DNA of 64,000 bases from the NCBI GenBank assembly GCA_022641835.1, contig CP048719.1, forward strand, positions 806,001 to 870,000, written 5' to 3'. Shown here one piece after another: positions 50,030 through 59,462 of this stretch. This DNA comes from Petasospora fabianii. Its lineage: Eukaryota > Ascomycota > Saccharomycetes > Phaffomycetales > Wickerhamomycetaceae. How positions within the stretch are numbered: the stretch's first letter is position 1; each line of letters opens with the position of its first letter. The notes under the pieces were generated by a model. That model ran no database searches and was not told the DNA's origin. It saw only the letters and a list, made by a program, of their open reading frames with translations. The translations under genes were made by a program, and so were the position numbers.

Positions 50030-51106
50030 TCAATACGTACCACCAAGTGTCTTCTCTTCAGTCTTGTCACTGACTTCATATGCCTCCATGATTGCCTTCT
50101 TGCAATTCTCTAAAGACTCATCAGAAATCTGGTAGTGAAATGCAATACGAGCTCCCCTCAACTTGACATTATATCTCTTACCAGCATCCAAAAGAGCTTT
50201 CAAATCACAGGGAGATTTATCAAAGTCCAAAAAGACAAAATTGGTATCACAGGGAACAAGTAACTTGATACCCTTTGAAGTTAAATAATCTGCCAAATTG
50301 CGTGCCTTGCCATGAGAAGACTTAATCAATGGTAAGTTTTCGTCAATGGCAACCATCGCCATTCTCGCTAAGATACCACTTTGTCTGGTACCACCACCAA
50401 GTTGCTTTCTCCAATGGTTTGCCTTTTTGATAAAAGCACCTGAACCAACAAGAACGGAACCAATTGGTGCTCCAAGGCCCTTTGAGAGACATATGGAGAT
50501 GGAGTCAAACAACTCACCATACTCCTTAAAGGACACACCGGAAGCGATCGATGCATTCCACAATCTGGCACCATCACAGTGCAAAATCAATCCATGATCA
50601 TCACAGTATGATCTAATCCTTTTCAACTCCTCGATTGGAATCACAACACCGCTAATTGTGTTCTCGAGTGAGATCAGTCTTGTAGGGGCACCATGGATAT
50701 CACCATCATCAATCAGAACAGCCTTCTTTATGTCTTCCAAAGTCAGATAAGCACCATTAGAAGGATATGCTGGGTAAACCATGGCATTTGAAAGCATGGC
50801 CAAACCAGCAGCTTCCTTCTGATACACATGCGATCTGTAATCACAGACAATGGAATATGGTGGATCTTTCAAGTGAGTTCTGATACCAACTTGATTAGTC
50901 ATGGTTCCAGAGACACAGTAGAGACCAGCTTCCTTACCACACATATCGGCAATCCGAGACTCGAGCAATTTGGTGTCATCATCTTCATTGTAGACCGAGT
51001 CACCCACAGAACAGCTGAAGACGGATTCAAGCATAGCCTGACTCGGGGTTGTGAATGTGTCACTACGGAACTCGTTATGAGCTGGCTTGTATGAGGAGGC
51101 GGTCAT
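50030..51106 (-). CDS. GLY1: GLY1, low-specificity L-threonine aldolase
   Basis: Gly1 cleaves L-threonine or allo-threonine to glycine and acetaldehyde with PLP and is the main glycine source in glucose-grown Saccharomyces. The 358-residue product has FRSDTFTTPS near the start and GDSVYNEDDDTKLLE. PLP-binding residues are Asp178 and Arg181 in HCDGARLWNA and the Schiff-base Lys209 in SICLSKGLGAPIGS. RKQLGGGTRQSG is the next family motif. The upstream region contains an imperfect direct repeat (51203-51359). Confidence 0.95.
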   Translation of the reverse strand: MTASSYKPAHNEFRSDTFTTPSQAMLESVFSCSVGDSVYNEDDDTKLLESRIADMCGKEAGLYCVSGTMTNQVGIRTHLKDPPYSIVCDYRSHVYQKEAAGLAMLSNAMVYPAYPSNGAYLTLEDIKKAVLIDDGDIHGAPTRLISLENTISGVVIPIEELKRIRSYCDDHGLILHCDGARLWNASIASGVSFKEYGELFDSISICLSKGLGAPIGSVLVGSGAFIKKANHWRKQLGGGTRQSGILARMAMVAIDENLPLIKSSHGKARNLADYLTSKGIKLLVPCDTNFVFLDFDKSPCDLKALLDAGKRYNVKLRGARIAFHYQISDESLENCKKAIMEAYEVSDKTEEKTLGGTY

Positions 51107-51202
51107 TGTCGGGATGATGGAGGTTATGGATGATGGGAGAACAGTGGAATCGAGGCTCGAGGATGTAGAGGACCACTCCTAGTGATATAATGCTGATGAA
51201 TG

Positions 51203-51359
51203 AAGCTCGTACTGATTTTCTAGAGGTTATCAATGGCACGGCACGTTCGTATGGGATATCAGTATCCTTGCTATGCTATTCTTGTGATTAAAGCTCATAT
51301 TGACTTTCTAGAAGTTACTAATGACTCGGCACGTTTGTGTGGCGTATCAGTCAGTATCC
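51203..51359. repeat. Imperfect direct repeat in the GLY1 upstream region
   Basis: Copy 1 is 51203-51267 (65 bases) and copy 2 51291-51359 (69 bases), separated by 23 bases. Shared blocks include AAGCTC, TTTCTAGA, CGGCACGTT and TATCAG...AGTATCC. About a fifth of positions differ, and copy 2 has a 4-base duplication (CAGTCAGT). Copy 2 also contains TGACTC, a partial Gcn4 site. The repeat lies 97-253 bases before the GLY1 start. No gene is seen in 51107-51521. Confidence 0.75.
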
Positions 51360-51521
51360 CCACTTGGGTTTCCTAATTGGGTAACAGCCCCGTCGGAGAG
51401 ACTACATATCGTAGCTTCGGTCTTACGGACTACCCCTTAAAATGGAATAAATAGGCTTAGATTGTGTTCATATAATTATTACCCAGGACGAGTCAATCTG
51501 CGAAATTAAATGGCAGATGTT

Positions 51522-53870
51522 TCAAAGGTCATCGTCATCGTCCATGAAGACGTCAACCTTCTTACCCACCTCACTGCGATCAAACTTAGCATCGAATCTG
51601 CTTAGTCCATCAGCACCACCGTAGTCACCACCAGTAGTCGAGCTTCCGGAGCTTTGAGTACCAGAATGCTTTTCGAACCCTTCCCTCAATTTCTCATGGA
51701 AGCTCTTGAGTTTTCTTCCAAAGTTCTTATCTAATTCAGGAACAGCTTTCACCGAGTCACTTGACGTAAGGTCTGTGCTTGAGTTAGCATGAGACAGCAT
51801 TGGTGTCCCTGAGTGCGACTGGTTTGTTGATCTCAAAGTTAGGTCATCAATATCAAAGTAACCATAACCACCAAGAGCCAAATCAACTTCATCCTCACTA
51901 GAACCAATAGTTGTCGAACGAGACATACGCTGAACTTGAATCGAGTGAGAAACAGAAGATTTGCGTCTCTCTCTCTGCATCATGTTGTCAAATTCATAGG
52001 CATGTGGAATCTTTTTAACACCAACCTCATGCTTCCAAATATGAGCCAATTGATGCAAAACCCAGTTCACAGTCTGGAGGAATCTCCCACCTTGGCGATA
52101 CTGAGAGATCAAGCAGAATTCTGTAACGTCATCCTTGATGATGTATCCAATACCGAAACCATTTGCAACAGCTGGTGTCAGTCCAAAGAGACGCATAGCT
52201 GGGTTACCGCAATTGGAGGCAACCATCTCTGGAACGAAAAGCGGATAAATGGCATCATCAAAGATCAATGGCGGAACCTCATCAGGGATGTGAAGTTCAG
52301 GATAAAGTTGGTTGAAGATCTCACGTTGAAGATACACGTTCTGGAGTGCCTTCAAGTGCTTCTCGAATCCTTCACCATGTGCAGCTTTCCGAAGAGAATC
52401 AGCATGGATGTCACAACTCTCCTTGAAAGCTTTCCATCTCACCTGTTCAGAAGCATCACTGACAAAGATCTGGCAAGTTCTTGTGATGGAGTCATCTTGA
52501 AGTGGAAGAAGCTCAGAACGAGAGTTTCTGAAGAGTCTTGTGGAGACAGGTTCAACAGTGGAAACTGGCTTTCCATAGAGGGCATAGTGCGCAATCTGAA
52601 TAGAAACTTGAATAAGTGAGTCTGCCTTGACACCAATCTTCCTAGCAAACTTGCGGCCGTACTTCAAGATCTGTGTGTTGGTGGAGTGTGAGCAAATCAA
52701 GTCAGTCAAGCGGGTTTCCGACAAATGGATGAATGTCTGCAAGTCTGAACCGATATTCCACTGCAACTTCACAGGTTGTGGCTTATCATCACCTTTGCGT
52801 GGGGTCTTGATAGTTGGGAACAACGAGAATCCACCATCAGCGAGACGCAATACGGAATCAGCAAAGATGTCAGAAGTGAATCTAAGGACAGTCGTGCCAT
52901 CTTGGGAGAACGAGTCCCAGATGACACCGGCAATGGCATTCTTGGTCACCACTAATTGCATTTTATCATACCATCTTGAGATACAAGAGCCTGTCTGAAT
53001 ACCACGACTGTCAATGTTGAGTGAGCCCACGGATATGATGCTTGCCAAAGACTCGTCCGTCTCCTCTGGCTCAGAGTGGTCCAAAACGAGCACAAAAAGG
53101 GCAGCATCAATTTTGTCAATGTTTTCTTTACAGTCTCTCTGTAACATTTGACGAGCATGCTTCCAGTATCTGTAGTTATCAGATGTGATAGATCCAATTG
53201 CAGTCATGTTTGGGTTCTCAACGGCATCAGACTCCTGAGCAACCTGCTGGAAGAGAGCAGCGAGCTCTTCAGCAGTGTGAATGATATCATTCTTCTCATC
53301 AAGAACCTTCAATGTATAGAACTGAGACTTTGAAACAATGAGAATGTAGTCCGAGTCTGTGGTGGTCTTTGTCTTGATGGAGTCGTATTCAGGGGTACGC
53401 GTAGTACCGAATAAATTCCAGTAGGGCTTCATTGTTATTGGCTCACCACCAGGGGTGGTATCCCTAGAGAGACTTCCGTTGCGGAGTGAACCAACGAATT
53501 TCATACTGGAGAGTGTGAGAGCTGCTGCACGGTTGGCCTGGTCTTGTGGTAGCACAGAGTCCTTGCGTGGATCGTTCTCCAAGATGAGGAACGGATTGCG
53601 AGGAAGTGCCTTGGGATCGATGAGAATGTGATCGAGATTGAGATGATCCAAGTAGCACTCTTCATTCTCATAAAACTTTTTGAGATGGGCTTGCAACTTC
53701 TCAGCAATTGGCGACTGGTAGAAATCGTTGATCTTAGAGTCCAGATCGGAGAGCTCATGGGAATTCAACAAAGGCTTCAACGAGGCCCTGAGCTTCGTCA
53801 GCGTGGCATCGAGTGGTGGCACTGGGAGAGCTGGCAGGGCATCTTCGCCCGTCTTTTCCACGCTAGGCAT
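51522..53870 (-). CDS. YAT2: YAT2-like carnitine acyltransferase family protein
   Basis: Yat2 is the cytosolic carnitine acetyltransferase-type protein of yeast that helps move acetyl units as acetylcarnitine. The 782-residue product has the family N-terminus PSLDATLTKLRAS-like segment PPLDATLTKLRASLKPLL, then RNPFLILENDPR, YWNLFGTTR, SRWYDKMQLVV and LRFTSDIFADSVLRLADG. Normal family members carry the catalytic His in an [E/D]H(S/T)xxDG motif. The corresponding segment here is DSFSQDG (319-325), with Ser320 in the His position, so ordinary acyl transfer is in doubt unless Yat2 proteins generally use another residue. The C-terminal 150 residues are Ser-rich, disordered and end in an Asp run. 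The ATG at 53870 is preferred; another in-frame ATG lies at 53924. Confidence 0.85.
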   Translation of the reverse strand: MPSVEKTGEDALPALPVPPLDATLTKLRASLKPLLNSHELSDLDSKINDFYQSPIAEKLQAHLKKFYENEECYLDHLNLDHILIDPKALPRNPFLILENDPRKDSVLPQDQANRAAALTLSSMKFVGSLRNGSLSRDTTPGGEPITMKPYWNLFGTTRTPEYDSIKTKTTTDSDYILIVSKSQFYTLKVLDEKNDIIHTAEELAALFQQVAQESDAVENPNMTAIGSITSDNYRYWKHARQMLQRDCKENIDKIDAALFVLVLDHSEPEETDESLASIISVGSLNIDSRGIQTGSCISRWYDKMQLVVTKNAIAGVIWDSFSQDGTTVLRFTSDIFADSVLRLADGGFSLFPTIKTPRKGDDKPQPVKLQWNIGSDLQTFIHLSETRLTDLICSHSTNTQILKYGRKFARKIGVKADSLIQVSIQIAHYALYGKPVSTVEPVSTRLFRNSRSELLPLQDDSITRTCQIFVSDASEQVRWKAFKESCDIHADSLRKAAHGEGFEKHLKALQNVYLQREIFNQLYPELHIPDEVPPLIFDDAIYPLFVPEMVASNCGNPAMRLFGLTPAVANGFGIGYIIKDDVTEFCLISQYRQGGRFLQTVNWVLHQLAHIWKHEVGVKKIPHAYEFDNMMQRERRKSSVSHSIQVQRMSRSTTIGSSEDEVDLALGGYGYFDIDDLTLRSTNQSHSGTPMLSHANSSTDLTSSDSVKAVPELDKNFGRKLKSFHEKLREGFEKHSGTQSSGSSTTGGDYGGADGLSRFDAKFDRSEVGKKVDVFMDDDDDL

Positions 53871-54430
53871 GTTTGCTACTGATATGGTTGAATGTGTCCA
53901 ATTGATGTGACACTGGGCAGTCATCTGTTGGGAGTTGAACTCCTTTATAGCTGTCCGCAATGTTACCCCGCACTAAGCACTTGACTAAATGCGTTCATCC
54001 GCGCAGTCATCACGTATTTTCGTCCAGAACCACCTGGCCACGGAGGAGAAGTGACATTAGTTCGAAGCGCGCAGGAGGAATGTCTTTTTTCTTGTTTTCG
54101 CTGGACAGGAGCCATTCAAAATTTTCACCTGACATGGCCCTTTATACGGGGACGCCAAATCCAAAAACCCACTACGGTTAAAACTTACTTTTAAAACATG
54201 ATATTCTTTTGTACAACAGCTCAAAGAAATTAATTAAACAAAACGTGACTCCAACACATATGACGAGGAACAACAAGATTTATGTGAAAATACAATCCAA
54301 ACCTTGATGTATAAAACAAGCGATACATATTCATCAAATTAAGAAGAATACATAATTTTGTGTGCCTATCAATATGTGAAAAACGTCATGAACCCCAGAA
54401 TTAACCCTTCGTGCAAGCTTAGTAACCACC
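53871..54430. other. Intergenic region YAT2 upstream / RPS5 3' flank
   Basis: 560 bases. The RPS5-proximal half (54180-54400) is AT-rich and probably the RPS5 3' UTR. The YAT2 promoter should lie in 53900-54180, where no TATA box was seen. No gene or RNA is recognised. Confidence 0.4.
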
Positions 54431-55138
54431 TTAACGGTTAGACTTAGCAACACGCTCCAACTCGTCCTTCTTCTTGATAGCGTAAGAAGTAGAAGAACCC
54501 TTAGCAGCGTTGATCAACTCCTCAGCCAAACACTCGGCAATGGTCTTGATGTTTCTGAAGGCAGCCTCTCTAGCACCAATGGTCAACAAAGCAACAGCCT
54601 GGTTAACTCTTCTGAGTGGGGAGACATCGACAGCCTGTCTTCTGACGGCACCGGAAGAACCGATTCTGGTGGAGTCCTCACGTGGACCAGTGTTAACGAC
54701 AGCGTCGACAACAACCTGCAATGGGTTCTGGTCGGTCAAGACGTTGATGATCTCGAGAGTGTGCTTAACGATTCTGAGAGCCTTGAGCTTCTTACCGTTG
54801 TTTCTACCGTTCATCATGAGGGAGTTGGTGAGTCTCTCAATGATTGGGCACTGAGCCTTTCTGAATCTCTTGGAAGCGTAACGGCCGGCAGTGTGAGAGA
54901 CGGAGACTGGCTTGGTAATCTGGATGTAGTCAGTCAAGGAGATGTCCTTAACGGTGACGTCGGCGAAAGACCACTTGTTGAACAACTTGATCTCAGCCTG
55001 AGCCTGCTGAACGTCAGCTGGGATGGCGGTAGCCAACTCAACGAGCTGGACCTCAACTGGCTCCTGGACAATTTCCTCCTGAGCAATCTCTTCCTGTGGA
55101 ATCTCCTCCTGTGGGATGTCAACCTGAGCCTCAGCCAT
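54431..55138 (-). CDS. RPS5: RPS5, small ribosomal subunit protein uS7
   Basis: uS7 forms part of the 40S head and contacts E-site tRNA and mRNA near the exit. From [12 protein letters not shown] to the end [21 protein letters not shown] the 235-residue protein is almost the same as Saccharomyces Rps5, including [18 protein letters not shown] and [12 protein letters not shown]. The N-terminal extension is different: it holds a short repeat of the type IPQEE ([20 protein letters not shown], about residues 7-27). The start at 55138 is fixed by the usual MAEA-type beginning; an upstream extension of 12 codons has no homology. Upstream are two identical Rap1-like boxes. Confidence 0.96.
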   Translation of the reverse strand: MAEAQVDIPQEEIPQEEIAQEEIVQEPVEVQLVELATAIPADVQQAQAEIKLFNKWSFADVTVKDISLTDYIQITKPVSVSHTAGRYASKRFRKAQCPIIERLTNSLMMNGRNNGKKLKALRIVKHTLEIINVLTDQNPLQVVVDAVVNTGPREDSTRIGSSGAVRRQAVDVSPLRRVNQAVALLTIGAREAAFRNIKTIAECLAEELINAAKGSSTSYAIKKKDELERVAKSNR

Positions 55139-55331
55139 CTTGGATAATATGTCTGGTTTGTGTTGTATCTTCAAGACCTGTGCTTGTGTTCTTGAAGCTT
55201 TTCACTTTTCAGCTTGTGTAGATTTTTCGGCGCGGGAAGCCCAGACACACGCACTCACTTTCGCGAATTCCGCGACTGGTTGCGCTACAACTGGTGTTAG
55301 TTCTCGCGCTCAATTGGTGTTATAGGGCTGT

Positions 55332-55443
55332 GGTGTTTGGGTGTTGAGCAATAAAGCAGTCCCAGAATCCTTATCGCGAACGGTATGTGCACGGTTAATT
55401 GCAATAGAAAGTGACGCATAGATCAAAAGAGGTGTTTGGGTGT
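55332..55443 (-). promoter_or_regulatory. Two Rap1-like sites upstream of RPS5
   Basis: GGTGTTTGGGTGT occurs exactly twice, at 55332-55344 and 55431-55443. Its complement ACACCCAAACACC matches the Rap1 consensus ACACCCRYACAYM at 12 of 13 positions. The sites are about 195 and 295 bases before the RPS5 start. A third, weaker copy (GTGTTTGGGCT) is near 55526. Paired Rap1 sites are typical of Saccharomyces ribosomal protein promoters. An E-box CACGTG lies at 55454-55459. The rest of 55139-55604 shows no gene. Confidence 0.55.
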
Positions 55444-55604
55444 AGCAAAAAGTCACGTGGTAAAATTGTTAGGGCTCCACCAACAATAGCATGACTATTG
55501 TGTGTGGGGTGAAGGAGAGACAGAAGTGTTTGGGCTTACTAAGAAAAATACTCGAATGCTAAATCATTATATTTGTCATGAAGGTTGCTATTGAAAGAGT
55601 GAGA

Positions 55605-57029
55605 TCACTCTTCTGGCCACCAGTAAGGAATGAAAGCCTTGACACCAATCTTGAGATTCAGCCGGTCCTTACCAGCACCAGGGATCTCAATGTAGAACTT
55701 GCCATTTGGGTCGGCAAAATCCTCCAATCTCACAAGAGCGAGGCCCACATTGCCCAATGAGTTCAAAAGTGTACCGCTAGATCTCTTTGTAGATCTTCTG
55801 GAAGGCTTCGAGGAAACACTTGCACCACCACCACCGAATGGTGAAGCTGCAAACTCCTTAGTTGGTTTTTCCTCTTTAGCGGAATACACCTCCAGGTACC
55901 CTGTACCTGGCATAATCACATCATTTACCGGATCATCAGGAAGATAGTCCAATGGAAGAGACTCCATATCATCGATTCCCAACGGATTGGCATTATCATC
56001 TAACAGGAACAACCTCACAGGGACAACTCTTTTTCTAACAACACCAGTGTGGAAAGTACGCACTGTGAGTTCTTGTCCAATGTAGCATCCCTTATCGAAA
56101 TGGACACCATTCATGTATTCGAGATTGCACTCAAGTGGGAGAAGTTTCTCTGGTGTGATATCAGATGGGGTTTCTGGGATGCCGTATAGAGTACGACGGA
56201 TGGCAATTGTCTCTTCTGGGATTGGATCAGATCCTGGTATGTATTCTTCTGAGATGATTGTGTTAAGCGCTTGAGTCTCGGAGGTGGTAATCAAACGAAT
56301 ACCAAAGTCTGGACAACGTTCATCGAATGCAAAACCGAGGATTTGCGATGTAGGGGCAGTTGGTTTCCAGAGGTGTTCATTCTTTAGGAAGTTTTGGGTA
56401 TGGGAGAGTGCAGCACTTGGATTCTTAAGTTCTTGCGAATCAGGGTCGAAGTATTCAGTGGAGAGACAGTACAAAAGATCGATTATCGAATCGTTGTAGG
56501 CTGTCCAGACTTTCACGTCCTTCAGTTGTTTGATTTGGACCTTGGCCTTAAGTTTGTGAAGTTTAAGAGCCATTTGTAATTGGTTAATCATGGACTTGTC
56601 AACCTCGACGAGATACTCACACTCGTCCTGTACTTCGTGATCTTTGAGTATAAGCTTCTTGGGATAAATCCATGCATCGGTGATGATTCGCCCCTTGGAG
56701 TTGAGAAACATGGTAAAGATACCCGCTCTGCTAACGGTCTGGTTGGCCGATTCTGGATCTTCCTTAAGCAAGCCCCAATTCTTGGACATGTCAAAATCCT
56801 CGAGTCGCAGATCGGCAGAATCATCCTCCTCAATGGTCATTGCCAAACGTTTTGTAGTTTGAGGAAGCATCTTGGAAGTGATGAGCCCATTAAGGAATTT
56901 GGTAGAATCGGGTCCTTTAACGGAGAGAACACCACGAGATGCTAGGAGCGAATGTCCTGCAACGGGTATCGATCTTGTAGCCGTGCTGATAGACCTTATC
57001 TGACCAAGACGTCGCAGAAGGTAATTCAT
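55605..57029 (-). CDS. IBA57: IBA57, mitochondrial iron-sulfur cluster assembly factor
   Basis: Iba57 works with Isa1 and Isa2 in the matrix to make [4Fe-4S] clusters for aconitase and lipoate/biotin synthases. The 474-residue product starts with a basic presequence (MNYLLRRLGQIRSISTATRS). It then shows the tetrahydrofolate-binding GcvT/YgfZ fold with SVKGPDSTKFLNGLITS and the signature KGCYIGQELTVRTFHTG (313-329, Cys315). LECNLEYMNGVHFD precedes it. A Ser/Lys/Arg-rich insertion (about 405-425, SSKPSRRSTKRSSG) lies in the C-terminal part, and the order otherwise matches Saccharomyces Iba57. The gene is divergent from calnexin. Confidence 0.93.
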   Translation of the reverse strand: MNYLLRRLGQIRSISTATRSIPVAGHSLLASRGVLSVKGPDSTKFLNGLITSKMLPQTTKRLAMTIEEDDSADLRLEDFDMSKNWGLLKEDPESANQTVSRAGIFTMFLNSKGRIITDAWIYPKKLILKDHEVQDECEYLVEVDKSMINQLQMALKLHKLKAKVQIKQLKDVKVWTAYNDSIIDLLYCLSTEYFDPDSQELKNPSAALSHTQNFLKNEHLWKPTAPTSQILGFAFDERCPDFGIRLITTSETQALNTIISEEYIPGSDPIPEETIAIRRTLYGIPETPSDITPEKLLPLECNLEYMNGVHFDKGCYIGQELTVRTFHTGVVRKRVVPVRLFLLDDNANPLGIDDMESLPLDYLPDDPVNDVIMPGTGYLEVYSAKEEKPTKEFAASPFGGGGASVSSKPSRRSTKRSSGTLLNSLGNVGLALVRLEDFADPNGKFYIEIPGAGKDRLNLKIGVKAFIPYWWPEE

Positions 57030-57548
57030 TATGTGAGTGCGTAAGCGCCTGAGTGCATGAAGAAGTAAGAGAGACCACTTGATGAGTTAGTCAGCTCGTT
57101 TGTTGATATTGTTCAAGGTTTTCCCCAGTTGGCGCGGGGTTTCGCGGAATTTCCACCGGAGCTTTTCCGAAGTGCGCATAATAGAACTAGCGAAGTAGTG
57201 CCCCTGGCGGAGGACTTGCCGATAACAGGAGTTATCGTTTTTATTGCTTATTTAGTTTATTAGGTTGGTATTTTGTTATCTTGTTTGATTCTGAGGAAAA
57301 CCTATCAAGTAGACTCACTTTAATTTATATCTGTACACGAAGAACAGCTTGTATATCTCTAATAACACACACTCTGCCCCGGATTATCGCCGACATTTAA
57401 GGGTGCACGTTTTTAGTGCGACAAAGCCGGTGTTCGGGTGTTTCGATGCGCTTCGATGGATATCTGTGCGACGTGGCACATTCATCTCTACCACACCCAA
57501 CTACTTAGGCAATTGATCAGCAACAGCGACAAGCTATATACCAAAGAC
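57030..57548. other. Divergent promoter region IBA57 / calnexin
   Basis: 519 bases. The frame of calnexin extends upstream of its ATG without a stop, but that sequence does not look like a signal peptide. GACGTGGC at 57470-57477 resembles part of a mammalian unfolded-protein-response element, but it is short and too near the ATG to claim. No gene is seen. Confidence 0.4.
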
Positions 57549-59210
57549 ATGAAGTTCTCTAAACTCACTGTTCCAGCTGCCCTTGCCCTTCTCGCTAAAG
57601 CCGAAGCTGAAACCGAGAACAACAACCCAGACTTTGTTCCCTTTGACAAGTCCCAGCTCAGCTCCGATTCGTTCTTTGAGCAGTTCGATTCTGATGACTG
57701 GGCCAACTTGTGGAAGATCTCCAAGGCTAAGAAGGATGATGAGTTCTCTTATGTCGGTAAGTGGTCCGTTGAGGAGACTAAAATTTTCCCAGGCTTCAAG
57801 GGTGATAAGGGTCTTGTCTTGAAGACAAAGGCTGCCCACCATGCCATCCATGCTCCATTGCCACAGACTTTTGATAACAAGGACAACACATTGGTCTTGC
57901 AGTATGAAGTCAAGCTTCAAGATGGTATCACTTGTTCTGGTGCTTACATCAAGCTCCTCTCTGCTGAAGGTCTCCCATCGGGCTCCGAAGAGTACAACAA
58001 TGATACCCCTTACCAGGTCATGTTTGGTCCTGACAAGTGTGGTACTACCAATAAGGTTCACTTCATCATCAAGAGAAAGAGTCCACACACCGGTGAATAC
58101 GAGGAGAAGCATCTTTCGGCCCCAATGCCAGCCAGAACTGTCAAGACTTCCACTCTTTACACATTGATCATCAATCCAGATAACGAATTTGAGGTTAGAA
58201 TTGGTGGTGAGGTTGTCAAGGCTGGTAACTTGCTCGATGAAGGTGTCTTCAAGCCATCTTTCGATCCAGCTGCTGAAATTGATGATCCAGAAGATGTTAA
58301 ACCAGAGGATTGGGATGACCGTGAAAAGATTCCAGATCCAGAACAGGCCACTAAGCCAGAAGACTGGGATGAACTGGCTCCATACATGATTCCAGATCCA
58401 GAGGCTACCAAGCCAGACTCATGGGATGAAAATATGCCTGAATACATTCCAGACCCAGAGGCTGAAAAGCCAGAGGATTGGGATGATGAAGAGGATGGTG
58501 AATGGGTTGCTCCAACTGTTTTCAACCCAGAGTGTGAGGTGCATGGTTGTGGTCCATGGGAGGCTCCAATGATCAAGAACCCAGACTATAAGGGTAAGTG
58601 GGTCCAGCCATTGATTGAGAACCCAGGTTACAAAGGTGAATGGAAGCCAAGAAAGATTGCCAATCCAGCTTACTACCATGATGATCACCCATCTGATTTG
58701 GAGCCAATTGGTGGTATCGGTTTCGAGTTGTGGTCTATGGATGGTGATATCCTGTTTGATAACATCTACTTGGGTCACTCTGTTGATGAGGCCGAATTGC
58801 TCGGTAATGCTACCTGGAAGCCAAAGTATGATTTGGAGCAGGAGGCTGTCTTGAATGTGACTCCAAAGGCTAAGGAGGCTGATAAGGCTCCAGTCGATAT
58901 CGAAGATGAGGATTACGATTTCTTCGAGGCCGCTGAGGGATACATTAAGGATTTCATCGCTGACCCATTGAACACAATCAGTTCTAGACCAGCTGAAGGT
59001 GCTCTTTATGCTGGTGCTTCCGTCGGTTTTGCTGCTATTGTTTTGTCCATTTTGTCCTTTGTCTTGAACGCTGTCACCGGTGCTCCAGCCACTCCAGCAG
59101 CTCCAGCAGGTAAAAAGGAGGAAAAGATTATTGAGATTGAGGAGACTGAGGAATCTACTGAGGCCACTGGTGTCTCTGTTGGTGAGACTGTTGCTGAGAA
59201 AAGATCATAA
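57549..59210 (+). CDS. CNE1: Calnexin (CNE1), ER membrane lectin chaperone
   Basis: Calnexin binds monoglucosylated glycoproteins in the ER lumen and assists their folding. The 553-residue product has a signal peptide (1-20), a globular lectin domain with KIFPGFKGDKGLVLKTKAAHH and CSGAYIKLL, and a proline-rich P domain. The P domain has four type 1 repeats (variants of IPDPEATKPDSWD) and then three type 2 repeats (variants of GKWVQPLIENPGYKG). The lectin domain resumes with GIGFELWSMDGDILFDN. A transmembrane helix (about 485-509) and an acidic cytosolic tail of 44 residues follow. Four full P-domain repeats are the animal-like state and make it a better canonical calnexin than Saccharomyces Cne1, which lacks the cytosolic tail. 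The ATG at 57549 is chosen because it starts the signal peptide. Confidence 0.95.
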   Translation: MKFSKLTVPAALALLAKAEAETENNNPDFVPFDKSQLSSDSFFEQFDSDDWANLWKISKAKKDDEFSYVGKWSVEETKIFPGFKGDKGLVLKTKAAHHAIHAPLPQTFDNKDNTLVLQYEVKLQDGITCSGAYIKLLSAEGLPSGSEEYNNDTPYQVMFGPDKCGTTNKVHFIIKRKSPHTGEYEEKHLSAPMPARTVKTSTLYTLIINPDNEFEVRIGGEVVKAGNLLDEGVFKPSFDPAAEIDDPEDVKPEDWDDREKIPDPEQATKPEDWDELAPYMIPDPEATKPDSWDENMPEYIPDPEAEKPEDWDDEEDGEWVAPTVFNPECEVHGCGPWEAPMIKNPDYKGKWVQPLIENPGYKGEWKPRKIANPAYYHDDHPSDLEPIGGIGFELWSMDGDILFDNIYLGHSVDEAELLGNATWKPKYDLEQEAVLNVTPKAKEADKAPVDIEDEDYDFFEAAEGYIKDFIADPLNTISSRPAEGALYAGASVGFAAIVLSILSFVLNAVTGAPATPAAPAGKKEEKIIEIEETEESTEATGVSVGETVAEKRS

Positions 59211-59321
59211 TTTGTCTCATCAAGGTGTTCTCTTGGGCTTTAGTTCGTTTACGTATTAATTCTGTTTTACTTCTTCTTTTTTTTTGGTTGATCTGAAAAG
59301 AAAGAGAAGAAAAAAAAGACA

Positions 59322-59363
59322 CAATTGAAGGCTGCTGGACATATGTCTGGACGTCTTCAATTG
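59322..59363. repeat. Palindromic hairpin 112 bases after the calnexin stop
   Basis: The 42-base element has perfect 9-base outer arms CAATTGAAG and CTTCAATTG and an inner perfect palindrome GACATATGTC. The bases between can partly pair with G-U wobbles in RNA. It follows a T-rich/A-rich stretch (59270-59318). It may be a 3' UTR or terminator hairpin. Confidence 0.6.
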
Positions 59364-59462
59364 CACGCATGTAAGATATAACGTCTGCGCCACTGGGATA
59401 TGACGCTGTAGCTGCTTTGTTTATAAGCGCTGAACATCAAGACGTACGGCGGCCAACGGTTC

